Source: Ectobius pallidus (lineage: Eukaryota; Arthropoda; Insecta; Blattodea; Ectobiidae). From it: a stretch of DNA of 64,000 nucleotides. Positions 55,701 to 63,630 of this stretch are shown here, in pieces (position 1 is the first letter of the stretch; each line of letters starts with the position of its first letter). Below the pieces are notes generated by a model, which saw only the letters and a list, made by a program, of their open reading frames with translations, did not search any database and was not told the DNA's origin. The DNA lies in assembly GCA_964059195.1 (NCBI GenBank), contig CAXKWD010000007.1, positions 155,047,269 to 155,111,268 of the forward strand, in the 5' to 3' direction. The position numbers and the translations under genes are program-made.

Positions 55701-58700
55701 AGTGCTTTTGGTTTAATTTATTGTCGCTGCATAGCACTCTTCTTCTTTAGCCTTGGCATGGTAAACCTGCAGTAATAAGAACTGAATTCGGTAAAGAGGA
55801 AGAGCCTACAATCATTTGTTTTGACAACAAGAATAGGATATAATATTCTGGGAGGCCGTGCGCAAGATCAGCAATGAATAAAATTAGCAAAGCCGCTAAA
55901 CAAGACAAAATTATGATATTATAATAATTCTTTCAAGTGTTATTATTTTCAAACATTAAAATCTCGCGTCATATGAGAGCTATCAAGAAACTATTTATTG
56001 ATTTGTAGAGTACTCATCAAGAGCTTTTCAACGATACCCCACAAGACGTGGTTTCAAAAGTTTCGAATTTTCATCCCCCACCCCCACCCTCACTCGAACC
56101 CCCGAATCGTTGGTGTCACTGTGAACTCCATAGGGAGTACTCTAATTTATTCAAACAAAGTTTCCCTCTATACTCCATAGGGGCCGAGATATACATTTTT
56201 AAAAATTTCAACCCCCTCCCCCGACCACCCCCTTGGGCCAATTTTGCTCATTAACGAACTTGTCCGAACTATTGGGCCTAGAAATAACATATTAAAATTT
56301 GGTTCAAATATCTTCAAAATTACGGCCGCTATCGTGTAAAGATATATATAAATATCACAAATTTTTTTTTTTGAACGGGCGGTGGTTTCGTACTCAGGGG
56401 AGCATGAAACGTAAAGATATGAAAGAATTTTTCGAAAATCATAAAGTGGTATCCATTGCAATAGGTAGATTTTTCTTCGAAAATCTACCTAATAGGCCTA
56501 CTTTCTCTAAAATTAAAATTCTGACAAATAAATTTAATATAATATATTAATAATCATGTTATATTGAATTGCACAATAACAATTCCAATATAAACTAAAT
56601 TTTCCACTAATAGAATTAACTTGATCGAACTAACCTCACCTTCAGGCCAATTACTACGTTACTAAATTACTATGTTATTTAGTGATGTAGGCTGTGTCTA
56701 AAAATCTGGGACCCTCAACCGCCTGGAACTCTTAAGGGCCTTTATGGTCTTTATAGGGCACACTTTACTTTTTTTAAAGCTCGTGCTCATGGCCGTCCGG
56801 AAAGGGGGGCAAGGTAGGGCTGCTGCCCCCTCTGGAAATTTTTACACATAACTTAAATCTGTAAACTAAATTACTATAAGCAACTAATATGAAATGAGGC
56901 TTAGGTTTCCAAATACAGTAGTATAAAATAAGTTGATGGAACAGCTGACTACCTTAGATATGAGTATGTAGGAATAATTAATTCAACTAAACTTGAAATC
57001 ATTTCCAGCCAAGCAATTTATTGTAATGAAGGTAAAGCAATGGATGTAGTCTATCCCAATTTATATGAATAATAGGTCTATCTGTGATGATGATGATGAT
57101 GATGATGATAATAATAATAATAATAATAATAAATAGGGATGGGTCCTCGATACTTTCGATACCTCGATACTCTCGATACTTGCATGGTATCGGCATCGAA
57201 CGATACTTCAGAATACTCGCTCGATACTTTTTCGATACTTTTGTAATTCTGCAATTCTGCAATGAAGTGAGAATGCTAGTATTTTTTAAAACAAAAACTT
57301 GTAAGTGGACTGTTTAAAAAACTAATTTTAGTTTTAATGTAGAGTTTAAAAATAATTATAGGCTACTGATGATATTAAATTTTGTCTCATTAAATGTGCA
57401 GACTTAATTAATTTAGTTGGTATTACACAGTTCTCTCAAATTTTAATTTTTAATGTACCTGTTTATTGAAACTGGAAATGTTAAAGGTATCGAGTATCGA
57501 AGTATCGAGTATCGAGGAAAAATCATGTATCGGTATCGAGTATCGAGTATCGAGAAAATCTGGTATCGACCCATCCCTAATAATAATGAAGTGGTGCTAG
57601 TAATAATAGCATAATGATGATGGTGGTGACAGTAATTTGTTCATTTGCCCCTCCTTGGAAAAATTTCTGCGGACGTCTATGCTCATGCTATAGTTTGGTT
57701 TTCGGTGTTACTGAATCTAATCCTGATGCACTGGTCAAAGGGTTTTATTTCTCGTGAACTCATGAGAGATGTCTGAGTACTCACCGCAGATGATATCAAG
57801 TGCACACTTGGTGATGTAGGGGTAGACATCAAACCCAGGACTGCCCACTTGAGTTCTCAGCTTGTCCACCAATATCTCACTCTTCTCTGAAAAAATTTCC
57901 ACAAAACCGTCCAGAATTTTGAAATGGAAAGTTGGCGTGATCATCTTCCTGTGCATGTGCCACTTTTGCCCTGAACACAGTGGAGTATAATTATTATTGT
58001 ATTACTCTGTAGAAACATGTCCGGTTCTCAACAGCTCTACGTGGAATTGTGTTGTTACCTGTTGATGTTAGTAGACCTGTGCCGAGCCACTTGTGTAAAA
58101 ATTCGTATAACTGCCCCTTATCTATGTGCTCGCTGCTTTTCAAAATCACCTGTAATTTACACAAAACACATTAAGAATTTTTCCCGTGCCGATGCTCTAC
58201 CAACTGAGCTAACTAGAATCCGACTCACGACGCCTTGATTGCTCTTAAGGTTTTTTTTTTATTTTTTTTATTTTTTATTTTTTATTTTTTTTAAATTTAT
58301 TATTACAGCATGCCCTATTACGGAGTAATATTACATGCATTACATCCCATAATTTCAAGTTGGATAATGATAATATATACACTGTTTAAAACAAAGATAC
58401 TTAGAATAAATTAAAGTAAAATTACATAGAATAATAATAAATCCATAAAGAAAGTCTTATTTACATTTTCCTTATATGCTGCTCTTCTTAAGGGGGTAAG
58501 GAGTGAAATATCCACCATTTTTGGGCAAAATTAGCATTATTTGTTTTTTGTATTAAAAATGCTATGTATATGTTGGTTGAATTTCAGCACCCTTAAGCCT
58601 TCCTAATTACTCGATATTAAGAAGACTACACTCGTTAGATGTTTAAATTTTAGTGGGGAAAAAATATTTTTGACAAAATTAAACTGCGTTTAGGAGATCT

Positions 58701-61700
58701 TCCATAAAATGACACACTTATAGGAGAGCTAGAATCCTAAATTTTGCAGGATTATTGGCACGTACAACAGCCATAAACTTGCGAAATTTGGTGTTTCTAG
58801 CTGCCACATAACTATGTAGAAACTGACTGTATAGCCGTGACGTTAACAGTGGCGTAGGGAAGGGGGGAGCCCAAGGGGTCCGGATCCTCCCCGAAATCAA
58901 AGTCTAAAATTCTATTTAAGCTCTGCTTTGTCAGATATTTAATTATTTAATTCATTAATAAAATACTGAACTTTTAAATGTAAGCCTATTATTTTCACTA
59001 TTCCATGTGTTATTTAACTTTTTTATAAATAACAATTTTAAGTTGGCATGTCTTAGAGAATAGTAAACAAATTTGCTAACTAGCTTTTCAGTGGTAAAAT
59101 AGCGAAAAATGTTATTTTCATTAGTTCAATATTTAAAAAAATTCGGGGGTGACCCCCTTTCTTGGGGGTACTCCATACCCTCAACCCCCGGCTACTTTCG
59201 ACCCTCCCCGAAATTATTTTCTGGCTACGCCACTGGACGCCATTCACATCTACTACAGTGTGATCATTAGACTTCGGATTTTAGGTAAACACCTATTTTA
59301 ATCCTTAAGTGATATATGGTCGAAAACTTGTATATGCATGTTTCATAAGTGACTATGCCTAAAACTGATACTTTTATAGGACCTAAAACAGCATATTTTT
59401 TCGTTGGAGCCTAATATTGCCTTTTTGGTTTTTTTTCCTCTAAAGTTCAAAATAAGTAATTTTTTGTTATAAATTCTAGCATTTATTATCAGTTCATACT
59501 AAATTTTTAGCTCGGAATGTGCAGTATATGACACATTTGTGACGTGGTTAAATAGTAAGGAATGTTTCGTCTTTAGTAGAAAAATTCCTTGGAATTCCCA
59601 AGAAAATGTAGTGTTTTCTCCCGACTCCCACATCCAGTAAAAAAAAAAAAAAAATAATAAAAACTTAGTTCTCTGAATCACTGAGGGATACAAGGGGTTG
59701 AATATGCTAGTAGGATATGCGTAGCTTCTGGGCGCAGGGATTAGGTTTTCACTGTTATGGTAGTAATACAGGCCCTAGTAATAGGTCTATATCATTCTGT
59801 GTGCCATAGGCCTATATCTGTGTTTTATCATGATTATTGATTAATGGAAACTTCAATAAATATAATATTCTGCACTGCAATTGATATATTTCAGAAAATT
59901 GGCAACTTAACGATTTTATAAGAGACTATTTTACGATTTTTAGAACCTATTTTCCAATTTTTAGAGCCTATTTTAGGTACCTAAAACAGCGTTTTTAGCG
60001 ACCTAAAAGTCCGAAGTCTAGTGATCATCCACTTGTAACATTGATGTTTACTCGACTTTCAGATGAGCTAAAAACTTGAAATTTTGCAGACCTAGCTTTT
60101 AGCCTATAACCGTTGGGAAAATTCCAAAAAAGTTCAAATTTTTACTTTTTACTTTCTTCTCACCGATGCTTACTTCAACATCCTCCGCCCTCTGCAAATG
60201 CACTACCGGAAGTCCTCCGTTCCATGACTTGAAGGGCGACGAGTACTCTGCCAACCTCTTCTGTGCGAACGCAAACAGTTCTGTCAACAGAAAAAACATG
60301 TCATGAAAAAAATTATATTGTAATATTATCTAAAATAATAAGAGGAAGTGTTTTTCTGTGCCCGATGCCCAGTGATGGGAAAAGTACAAAAAGAAAGTAA
60401 TTGGGCTGAATTACAGTTACCTGAGAGACATTTTATTTAATTACAATTACAAGTTACTTTTTCAAAAAGTAATCACTAAAATTACAATTACATTTACAAT
60501 TACTTTACAAAATGGCAGTATCTAAAAATTCCTCGTTTTTGGTTTGTTTTGGGCACAAATTATTAATGAACAAACAAAACAAAAAACACATCAATGAGAA
60601 TATTTTCGGAAACATTGAGTAACTTTTTGTTAATATTAGTCTAATTTGGATATTAGTTGCAAAAACAGTGATGATGATGATGATGATGATGATATAGCAA
60701 GCGAGAATGATAGTAATACTAACGACTACTAAATTGTAACAATTACAATTTTATTTCCAGAAGTAAATTACAAGTAGAAATTACATTTTTTAAAAAGTAT
60801 TGTTGATTACAAGTAAATGGGACCAAAAAAGGAATTGTTACTGTAATGTGGGTACTTTTACTCTATTACTTCCCATCACTGCCGATGCCCCAGCGAAATC
60901 TACTGCACGCAGATATTTTAAATTTTAAGCATAGATGGATTGAAGGGTGGCCGACTGCACCTCGAAGCCGGATTTTTAATTTTAGTTTTCGTTTCTAGAG
61001 TTATGAGTGAAAAACTGGCAGAAAACGTGAATGTTTTGCGCTATCGAAGCATCAGTTTTTGACAATACATTTCAGTTGTCAAATCAATTGCAGGTGGCTT
61101 TGACTTTTTTTTTCCTTTTTTTGTTATAACTTGGAAATAAAAGCATCGTGATTTTTCCAATATATCGCATGGAATTATCGATCATTTCAATTCTTTGAGC
61201 TCACCCTGGTAAATTCGTTTGTTTATATTGTCAAATACAATAGAGGCGCTTTCTAATCGTGGAATGCACTCCACAGACGGATTTTTAACTGTTTCATTAT
61301 AATTATTAATTGTTTAATTTATGAATGATTCGTAATTAACTTATTCTTCTTTATCGTAGTTTCACCTCTCCCTTTTAGGATTTAAGCGACCCAAGCCGCC
61401 CGGGCCGTAATTAACTTATTAATAGTTTAATTTATGAATGATTAGCGTGCAAGTGTAATAAATACAGGGTGTTAATGAATAACACCGAAATATTTTACCT
61501 CTGTATAGAGGGGACATAGACAAGCAACTTTTATTAGGAGATTTTTCTTCTATGGATTCAATTTTTCCTGTTACAGCATGAAGTCTCCCAGGGCATGGCC
61601 ACCACTGACTTCTAACATTTGAAAAAATGCAAAACAAATGAACTTCGTTATTAACACTGTAATTATGAATAAAGAAAACTAATGCAGTGGCGGCCAGTCA

Positions 61701-62207
61701 TGTGATTATGAAAACTCTAAATTACGATATAGCTGCTTATGAATGATTAAGAATAAGATTTTTATCAATCACTAAGAAGGCATGAAGTCAGTTTAATGAT
61801 AATTTTAACCCTGTTTCGCTTAATTATCGACTTATGAGCACCAAATTGTAATGACTTGAATGTCCTGTAGCATACATAGGCCTATTTACGTCATAGAACA
61901 TATGTTATTCTTTAACACTCTGTATAATGTTTTAATTATTTTGCTCTTAATTTTTAAATTTCGAATTAACTATCGTGGGCGAAGCCACAGGCACCTGCTA
62001 GTAAAGAATATAACAGACTCATTTGTACTCACCGTTTCTCTTGAGGAATATGAATGGCAACATGGTGCCCACTAAGGGGTAATGCTTAGGTCCTGGAATC
62101 TGAGCCATTTGCCTGGCGAGCTCTTTCCTCTTGCTATTTCCTCTGAACAGAAAGAGTATAGCCACTACTAGCAGGGCTCCAGCGAGCAATAACGTCATTG
62201 GATCCAT
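43393..62207 (-). CDS. Cytochrome P450 family 4 (CYP4C-like), 10 exons, 508 aa, complete
   Basis: The ten minus-strand exons are 62207-62033, 60280-60174, 58149-58059, 57970-57785, 55169-55100, 52815-52689, 50987-50906, 50810-50701, 49677-49440 and 43733-43393. All borders are GT/AG and all phases fit, giving 1527 bases. The protein has a membrane anchor (about 4-21), IPGP hinge (37-40), helix-C W128xxxR132, the CYP4 signature [13 protein letters not shown] (309-321), ExxR at E374-R377, and the haem loop [11 protein letters not shown] with ligand C454. E316, which in CYP4 enzymes can bond covalently to haem, is kept. Such enzymes sit in the ER membrane and oxidise fatty acids, hormones or xenobiotics; cockroach CYP4C1 is the closest named type I would expect (from general knowledge). 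Its introns hold several transposons and a full-length LINE. Confidence 0.94.
43734..44354. other. P450 intron 9, downstream part
   Basis: AT-rich. 43950-44330 looks like a minus-strand transposase relic (short conserved-looking stretches, no intact frame). A C/T-rich run lies at about 44288-44310. Confidence 0.35.
44355..44560. repeat. Duplicated segment, copy inside P450 intron 9
   Basis: Direct copy of 43165-43372, about 85-90 percent alike by eye. After GATTAAATCTGCGAGAGG the match ends exactly where the P450 coding end would be expected, and unrelated sequence follows. Confidence 0.8.
44561..45023. other. Intron sequence with unidentified element fragment
   Basis: The stretch 44605-44900 shares AATGTCCTCCTC and neighbouring phrases with 27725-27790, so it is a copy of part of that element's core. 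Ends not resolved. Confidence 0.4.
45686..45696. repeat. Target-site duplication of the full-length LINE, left copy
   Basis: AGGTTCTATAA, repeated exactly at 49168-49178. It fixes both ends of the LINE. Confidence 0.9.
45697..49167 (+). mobile_element. Full-length RTE-like LINE with intact 1038-aa endonuclease/reverse transcriptase
   Basis: An identical 11-bp duplication frames 3471 bases. After a 330-base 5' UTR, one frame (46027-49143) carries an apurinic-type endonuclease, then a reverse transcriptase. Endonuclease motifs are [41 protein letters not shown] and ADTDHYLV. Reverse-transcriptase motifs are [67 protein letters not shown] and catalytic YADD near residue 775. A C-terminal tail has [13 protein letters not shown] and [16 protein letters not shown]. 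The 3' end is (AGTA)n, a simple-repeat tail rather than poly(A), as RTE elements often have. Organisation and length fit an RTE-type LINE, though the clade is not certain. Nothing in the frame looks broken, so this copy may be active or recently so. Confidence 0.9.
49153..49170. repeat. (AGTA)n tail of the LINE
   Basis: GTAAGTAAGTAAGTAAGG directly after the LINE coding end; it runs into the right copy of the target duplication. Confidence 0.85.
49440..49677 (-). CDS. P450 exon 9 (I-helix and ExxR)
   Basis: Acceptor TTTGCAG, donor ATATAG|GTAAGG. Starts [20 protein letters not shown] and carries [11 protein letters not shown] with E374 and R377. Confidence 0.95.
49930..50603. mobile_element. 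hAT-like MITE (TAGGGTTTGGATA ends), perfect 8-bp duplication
   Basis: The ends TAGGGTTTGGATATTTATGA and inverse (CATAAACATCTGAACCCTA) are flanked by CTTATTAA on both sides (49922-49929 and 50604-50611). Collinear with 32527-33193 over its whole length, including the TCATATTT iterations. Confidence 0.88.
50701..50810 (-). CDS. P450 exon 8
   Basis: Acceptor TATGTAG, donor TTTGAG|GTGAGA. Encodes [20 protein letters not shown] and the start of the CYP4 signature, EVDTFMFE; the signature is split exactly at the E316/G317 junction. Confidence 0.94.
50906..50987 (-). CDS. P450 exon 7
   Basis: Acceptor TTTGAAG, donor CCTAG|GTAGGC, phases 0 to 1. Encodes [20 protein letters not shown] and SDEDAFL, the variable linker of CYP4 proteins. 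Confidence 0.9.
50988..52688. other. P450 intron 6 with one inverted-repeat element
   Basis: Apart from an inverted pair at 51388-51705 (ATTTTTGAGAGTTGGGGCCTGAC and its inverse) I see only AT-rich DNA. At about 51865 CAGTGGCGGACGCAG looks like a single hAT-type end without partner. Confidence 0.45.
51388..51705. mobile_element. Short element with ~22-bp inverted ends
   Basis: ATTTTTGAGAGTTGGGGCCTG at the left, CAGGCCCCACCTCTCAAAAAT at the right. About 318 bp, no coding capacity. Class unknown. Confidence 0.5.
52689..52815 (-). CDS. P450 exon 6
   Basis: Acceptor TGTTTCAG, donor AAGCGG|GTGACT, phases 2 to 0. Encodes [38 protein letters not shown], matching the KPWLHPEFLF region of CYP4 proteins. 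Confidence 0.92.
52895..55030 (+). mobile_element. Old LINE 3' remnant (two pieces) interrupted by another LINE
   Basis: The plus strand at 52910-53008 reads [15 protein letters not shown] and [11 protein letters not shown]. The continuation after the insert (54275-54700) reads [20 protein letters not shown] and [18 protein letters not shown], with stops. An (AAATA)n-like tail follows at about 55012-55030. This is the C-terminal end of a CR1/Jockey-type LINE, heavily decayed. Confidence 0.6.
53009..54274 (-). mobile_element. 5'-truncated RTE-like LINE fragment with FADD reverse transcriptase
   Basis: Minus strand, open from the truncation point: [56 protein letters not shown] and the catalytic FADD ([12 protein letters not shown]). 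The C-terminal tail carries [16 protein letters not shown] and [12 protein letters not shown]. The frame ends at 53126 and the element ends in a (TAATTC)n tail at 53009-53030. The endonuclease and first fingers motifs are missing. It sits inside an older LINE remnant. Confidence 0.8.
55100..55169 (-). CDS. P450 exon 5
   Basis: Acceptor GCTTTCAG, donor TATGA|GTAAGT. Encodes [20 protein letters not shown] and AIYE, the conserved ETAMG segment of CYP4. Confidence 0.93.
55465..55660 (+). mobile_element. SINE remnant (third type)
   Basis: A damaged tRNA-like head (CACAGGTTCGACTTCC) is followed by TGGTGGCACTATGGCCCAGG, AGCCTCTAGCAGAAATGAGT and GGAGGGTAAAGGC, phrases I know from insect SINE bodies. 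The rest of the surrounding intron (55170-56791) shows no other feature. Confidence 0.5.
56792..57679. mobile_element. hAT-like element with perfect 8-bp duplication, P450 intron 4
   Basis: TGCTCATG flanks both sides (56784-56791 and 57680-57687). The ends GCCGTCCGGAAAGGGGGGCA and inverse-like TTGGAAAAATTTCTGCGGAC are imperfect. A second MITE is nested at 57134-57579 in its (GAT)n/(AAT)n tract. Confidence 0.7.
57134..57579. mobile_element. MITE with iterated TATCGATAC motifs, nested copy
   Basis: The ends TAGGGATGGGTCCTCGATAC and inverse (GGTATCGACCCATCCCTA). The flanks ATAATAAA and ATAATAAT differ at one base. The internal sequence equals 23573-24208 in reverse orientation, but lacks about 190 bp of that copy's interior. 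Confidence 0.78.
57785..57970 (-). CDS. P450 exon 4
   Basis: Acceptor TGTTCAG, donor ATCTGCG|GTGAGT. Encodes [20 protein letters not shown] (helix C W128 and R132) and ending TKCALDIIC. Confidence 0.94.
58059..58149 (-). CDS. P450 exon 3
   Basis: Acceptor AATTACAG, donor TCAACAG|GTAACA, phases 0 to 1, 30 codons. Encodes [20 protein letters not shown] and [11 protein letters not shown], which joins exon 2 and exon 4 without gap. It is easy to miss: a longer frame covers it on the opposite strand. Confidence 0.93.
58187..58240 (-). repeat. Truncated tRNA-like SINE head, P450 intron 2
   Basis: The minus strand has TTAGCTCAGTTGGTAGAGCA, the A-box part of the heads at 62792 and 21843. It breaks off near the P450 exon 3 acceptor. 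Confidence 0.5.
58847..59235. mobile_element. hAT-like MITE (CAGTGGCGTAG ends)
   Basis: The ends CAGTGGCGTAGGGAAGGGGG and inverse (TGGCTACGCCACTG). GGGGGTGACCCCC-like and CCTCCCCGAAAT motifs are repeated inside. The flanks GACGTTAA and GACGCCAT match at 4 of 8 bases only. Confidence 0.65.
59268..60020. mobile_element. hAT-like MITE (TAGACTTCGGATTTT ends), perfect 8-bp duplication
   Basis: GTGATCAT flanks both sides (59260-59267 and 60021-60028). The ends TAGACTTCGGATTTTAGGT and exact-type inverse (ACCTAAAAGTCCGAAGTCTA). Motifs of the form TTTTAGRNCCTA/TATTTTAGG recur in both sub-terminal zones. Confidence 0.88.
60174..60280 (-). CDS. P450 exon 2
   Basis: Acceptor GTTGACAG, donor GTTGAA|GTAAGC, phases 1 to 0. 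Encodes [19 protein letters not shown] and [15 protein letters not shown], matching the region before helix B of CYP4. Confidence 0.93.
60370..60881. mobile_element. hAT-like MITE (CAGTGATGGGAAAAGTA ends), perfect 8-bp duplication
   Basis: CCGATGCC flanks both sides (60362-60369 and 60882-60889). The ends CAGTGATGGGAAAAGTAC and inverse (TACTTCCCATCACTG). TTACAATTAC/AAGTAATTAC motifs are tandemly arranged on both sides. A (GAT)n run lies near 60671. The end sequence and motif style resemble known hAT-type elements of animals that carry GTAAC/TTAC iterations. Confidence 0.9.
61205..62001 (+). mobile_element. Non-autonomous Helitron, P450 intron 1
   Basis: Ends with a GTGGGCGAAGCCACAGG hairpin region and CACCTGCTAG followed by T, the same terminus type as at 16566. 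Upstream it shares GGCGCTTTC, CGTGGAATGCACTC, TTTCATTATAATTATTAATT and TTATGAATGATTCG with that copy. An insert with partial duplication lies at about 61345-61660. The 5' end is uncertain. Confidence 0.7.
62033..62207 (-). CDS. P450 exon 1 (membrane anchor)
   Basis: ATG at 62207-62205; donor AAACG|GTGAGT, phase 1. Encodes [20 protein letters not shown], a basic stretch, then [12 protein letters not shown]. The upstream in-frame ATG at 62255 would put residues before the anchor and is less likely. Confidence 0.92.
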
Positions 62208-62222
62208 CTCTCCTGTAATAAT

Positions 62223-63168
62223 AATTAGGGCTGTACCGATTAATCGATTAAACATTTAATCGTCGATCAATTACATTTTCCGATTAATCGGTTTAGTCGA
62301 ATTCTGACAAACGTTTTTCGAGAAATGGGTCAAATGACCAAACTCCTTTCTCTCGCTTCTCCGGCCTTGGCACACCATCGTCTCTTGAACATTCAAATGT
62401 CAACAAACCCGTGTGTCTCAAGTCTTGGCTGAAAAAGTAACCGGAAATGTAGGCTAAGTTTTGTATATATGAGAATATTATAGGAGAAAAATTCCTCCGA
62501 CACTGGGACTTGAACCCAGGACCTTTGGCTATTCGCGCCAATGCTCTACCAACTGAGCTAAGCCTATAATATTCTCATGTAATGTCTAACAGAGACAATA
62601 ATCTGTGGTTCATGAAAGCTTATATATCTATCTTGAATGTCAACTGTACAATAACAGTGGGAGCCCGGTCACAAAATCACTAATTAGTGTGCCTCACTGT
62701 ACTGCATATGACATAACTTGTCTGTCTGTGAGGTAGACCATTAGGGCAATCAGTCATGGGAGAGAGGTTCCATCCGGCGCTGTGAATTCAACTCCGGCTT
62801 AGCTCAGTTGGTAGAGCATTGGCGCGAATAGCCAAAGGTCCTGGGTTCAAGTCCCAGTGTCGGAGGAATTTTTCTCCTATAATATTCTCATGTAATGTCT
62901 AACAGAGACAATAATCTGTGGTTCATGAAAGCTTATATATCTATTTTGTATATATGTTTTCACTAGTTAACCAATAATGTTATTAATTAATTCAGGATTT
63001 TTTAAAATTATCTGTTGTGTAGGAGTTATTAAACGTGTAAAACAATGTTAAATGTGCACTTTGGTTTCGTTTAAAATACCAACCTGTTTGTCGATTAATT
63101 AGTCGATTAATCGATTAAAGTCAAGCGTTAACTCGATTAGAAATTTTAATCGATTTTCAGCCCAAATA
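62223..63168. mobile_element. hAT-like MITE with iterated ATTAATCGATTA motifs, carrying a SINE
   Basis: The left end TAGGGCTGTACCGATTAATC and the right end in inverse (AATCGATTTTCAGCCC). GTAATAATAAT stands on both outer sides (62215-62225 and 63169-63179), though low-complexity. CGATTAATCGATTA-type motifs cluster at both ends. The composite SINE at 62472-62943 is nested in it. Confidence 0.75.
62472..62943. mobile_element. Composite SINE with two head-to-head tRNA-like units and 13-bp target duplication
   Basis: TTTTGTATATATG flanks both sides (62459-62471 and 62944-62956). Inside, a minus-strand unit (62495-62568) and a plus-strand unit (62792-62865) face each other, and a direct repeat of about 68 bp (62564-62631 and 62875-62942) follows each. 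The plus unit folds as a full cloverleaf with a 7-bp acceptor stem and anticodon GAA, but has C at position 33 and T at 37, so it is tRNA-derived rather than a tRNA-Phe gene. Confidence 0.8.
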
Positions 63169-63234
63169 GTAATAATAATAAAATCAGGTAATTTGATCAA
63201 ATAAAGTGTCAGGTGGAGTTAATAGACCATTTAT

Positions 63235-63478
63235 TTCAGCCTTTTTTTTTTTTTTTTTTTAGTTTTAGACCACGGTTTCTTGATAGAGTTTGTTCACCAT
63301 ATGTGAAGGAATAACCAGAATATTAACAGAATGAATGTACAACAAATTCCTCAAACATCCCTTTATTTTTGCCAAAACATCTGAAGGCGTACAAATACGG
63401 AGTCACTTGTCTTTAGTTCCACACAGCGTATTCAGTACGATTAATTTATGCAAATTTGCTATTTAAAAAGCAATATAT
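63235..63478. repeat. Dispersed repeat, copy B (first copy at 15160-15450)
   Basis: T-run, TTTTAGACCACGGTTTCTTG, CATCCCTTTATTTTTGCCAA, AACATCTGAAGGCG, ending GCAAATTTGCTATTTAAAAA. It stops where the GC-rich block starts. Confidence 0.6.
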
Positions 63479-63591
63479 TGTATATCGGCCGGTTTCGCGA
63501 CCTGTTGGCGTCGTGGGCCCGGCCTGACTTTTTTCGTGAAATCGGCTTGTCGCGAAGGACGCTTGGCAATGTTCCCGGATTTGCTCTGTGC

Positions 63592-63598
63592 TATATAA
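63592..63598 (+). promoter_or_regulatory. Candidate TATA box of the edge ORF
   Basis: TATATAA, 39 bases (start to start) before the ATG at 63631, inside GC-rich DNA where the motif is unlikely by chance. A near-absent leader would result. Confidence 0.5.
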
Positions 63599-63630
63599 AC
63601 GAGAAAATTTTCACTTTCCGATACATTGTC

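Noticed and set aside
58017..58238. Plus-strand frame of 73 codons
   Set aside because: It is the shadow of P450 exon 3 on the minus strand plus a SINE head.
60130..60173. Extension of P450 exon 2 to a later GT (after ATCG)
   Set aside because: It would break the phase with exon 3; the donor at GTTGAA|GTAAGC joins exon 3 in frame and gives the expected EDVE-VIL sequence.
62792..62865. A cloverleaf resembling tRNA-Phe (GAA)
   Set aside because: It has C instead of U at position 33 and T at 37 and lies inside a SINE with a target duplication, so it is tRNA-derived, not a tRNA gene. The same reasoning applies to 21843-21916 and 30605-30676.
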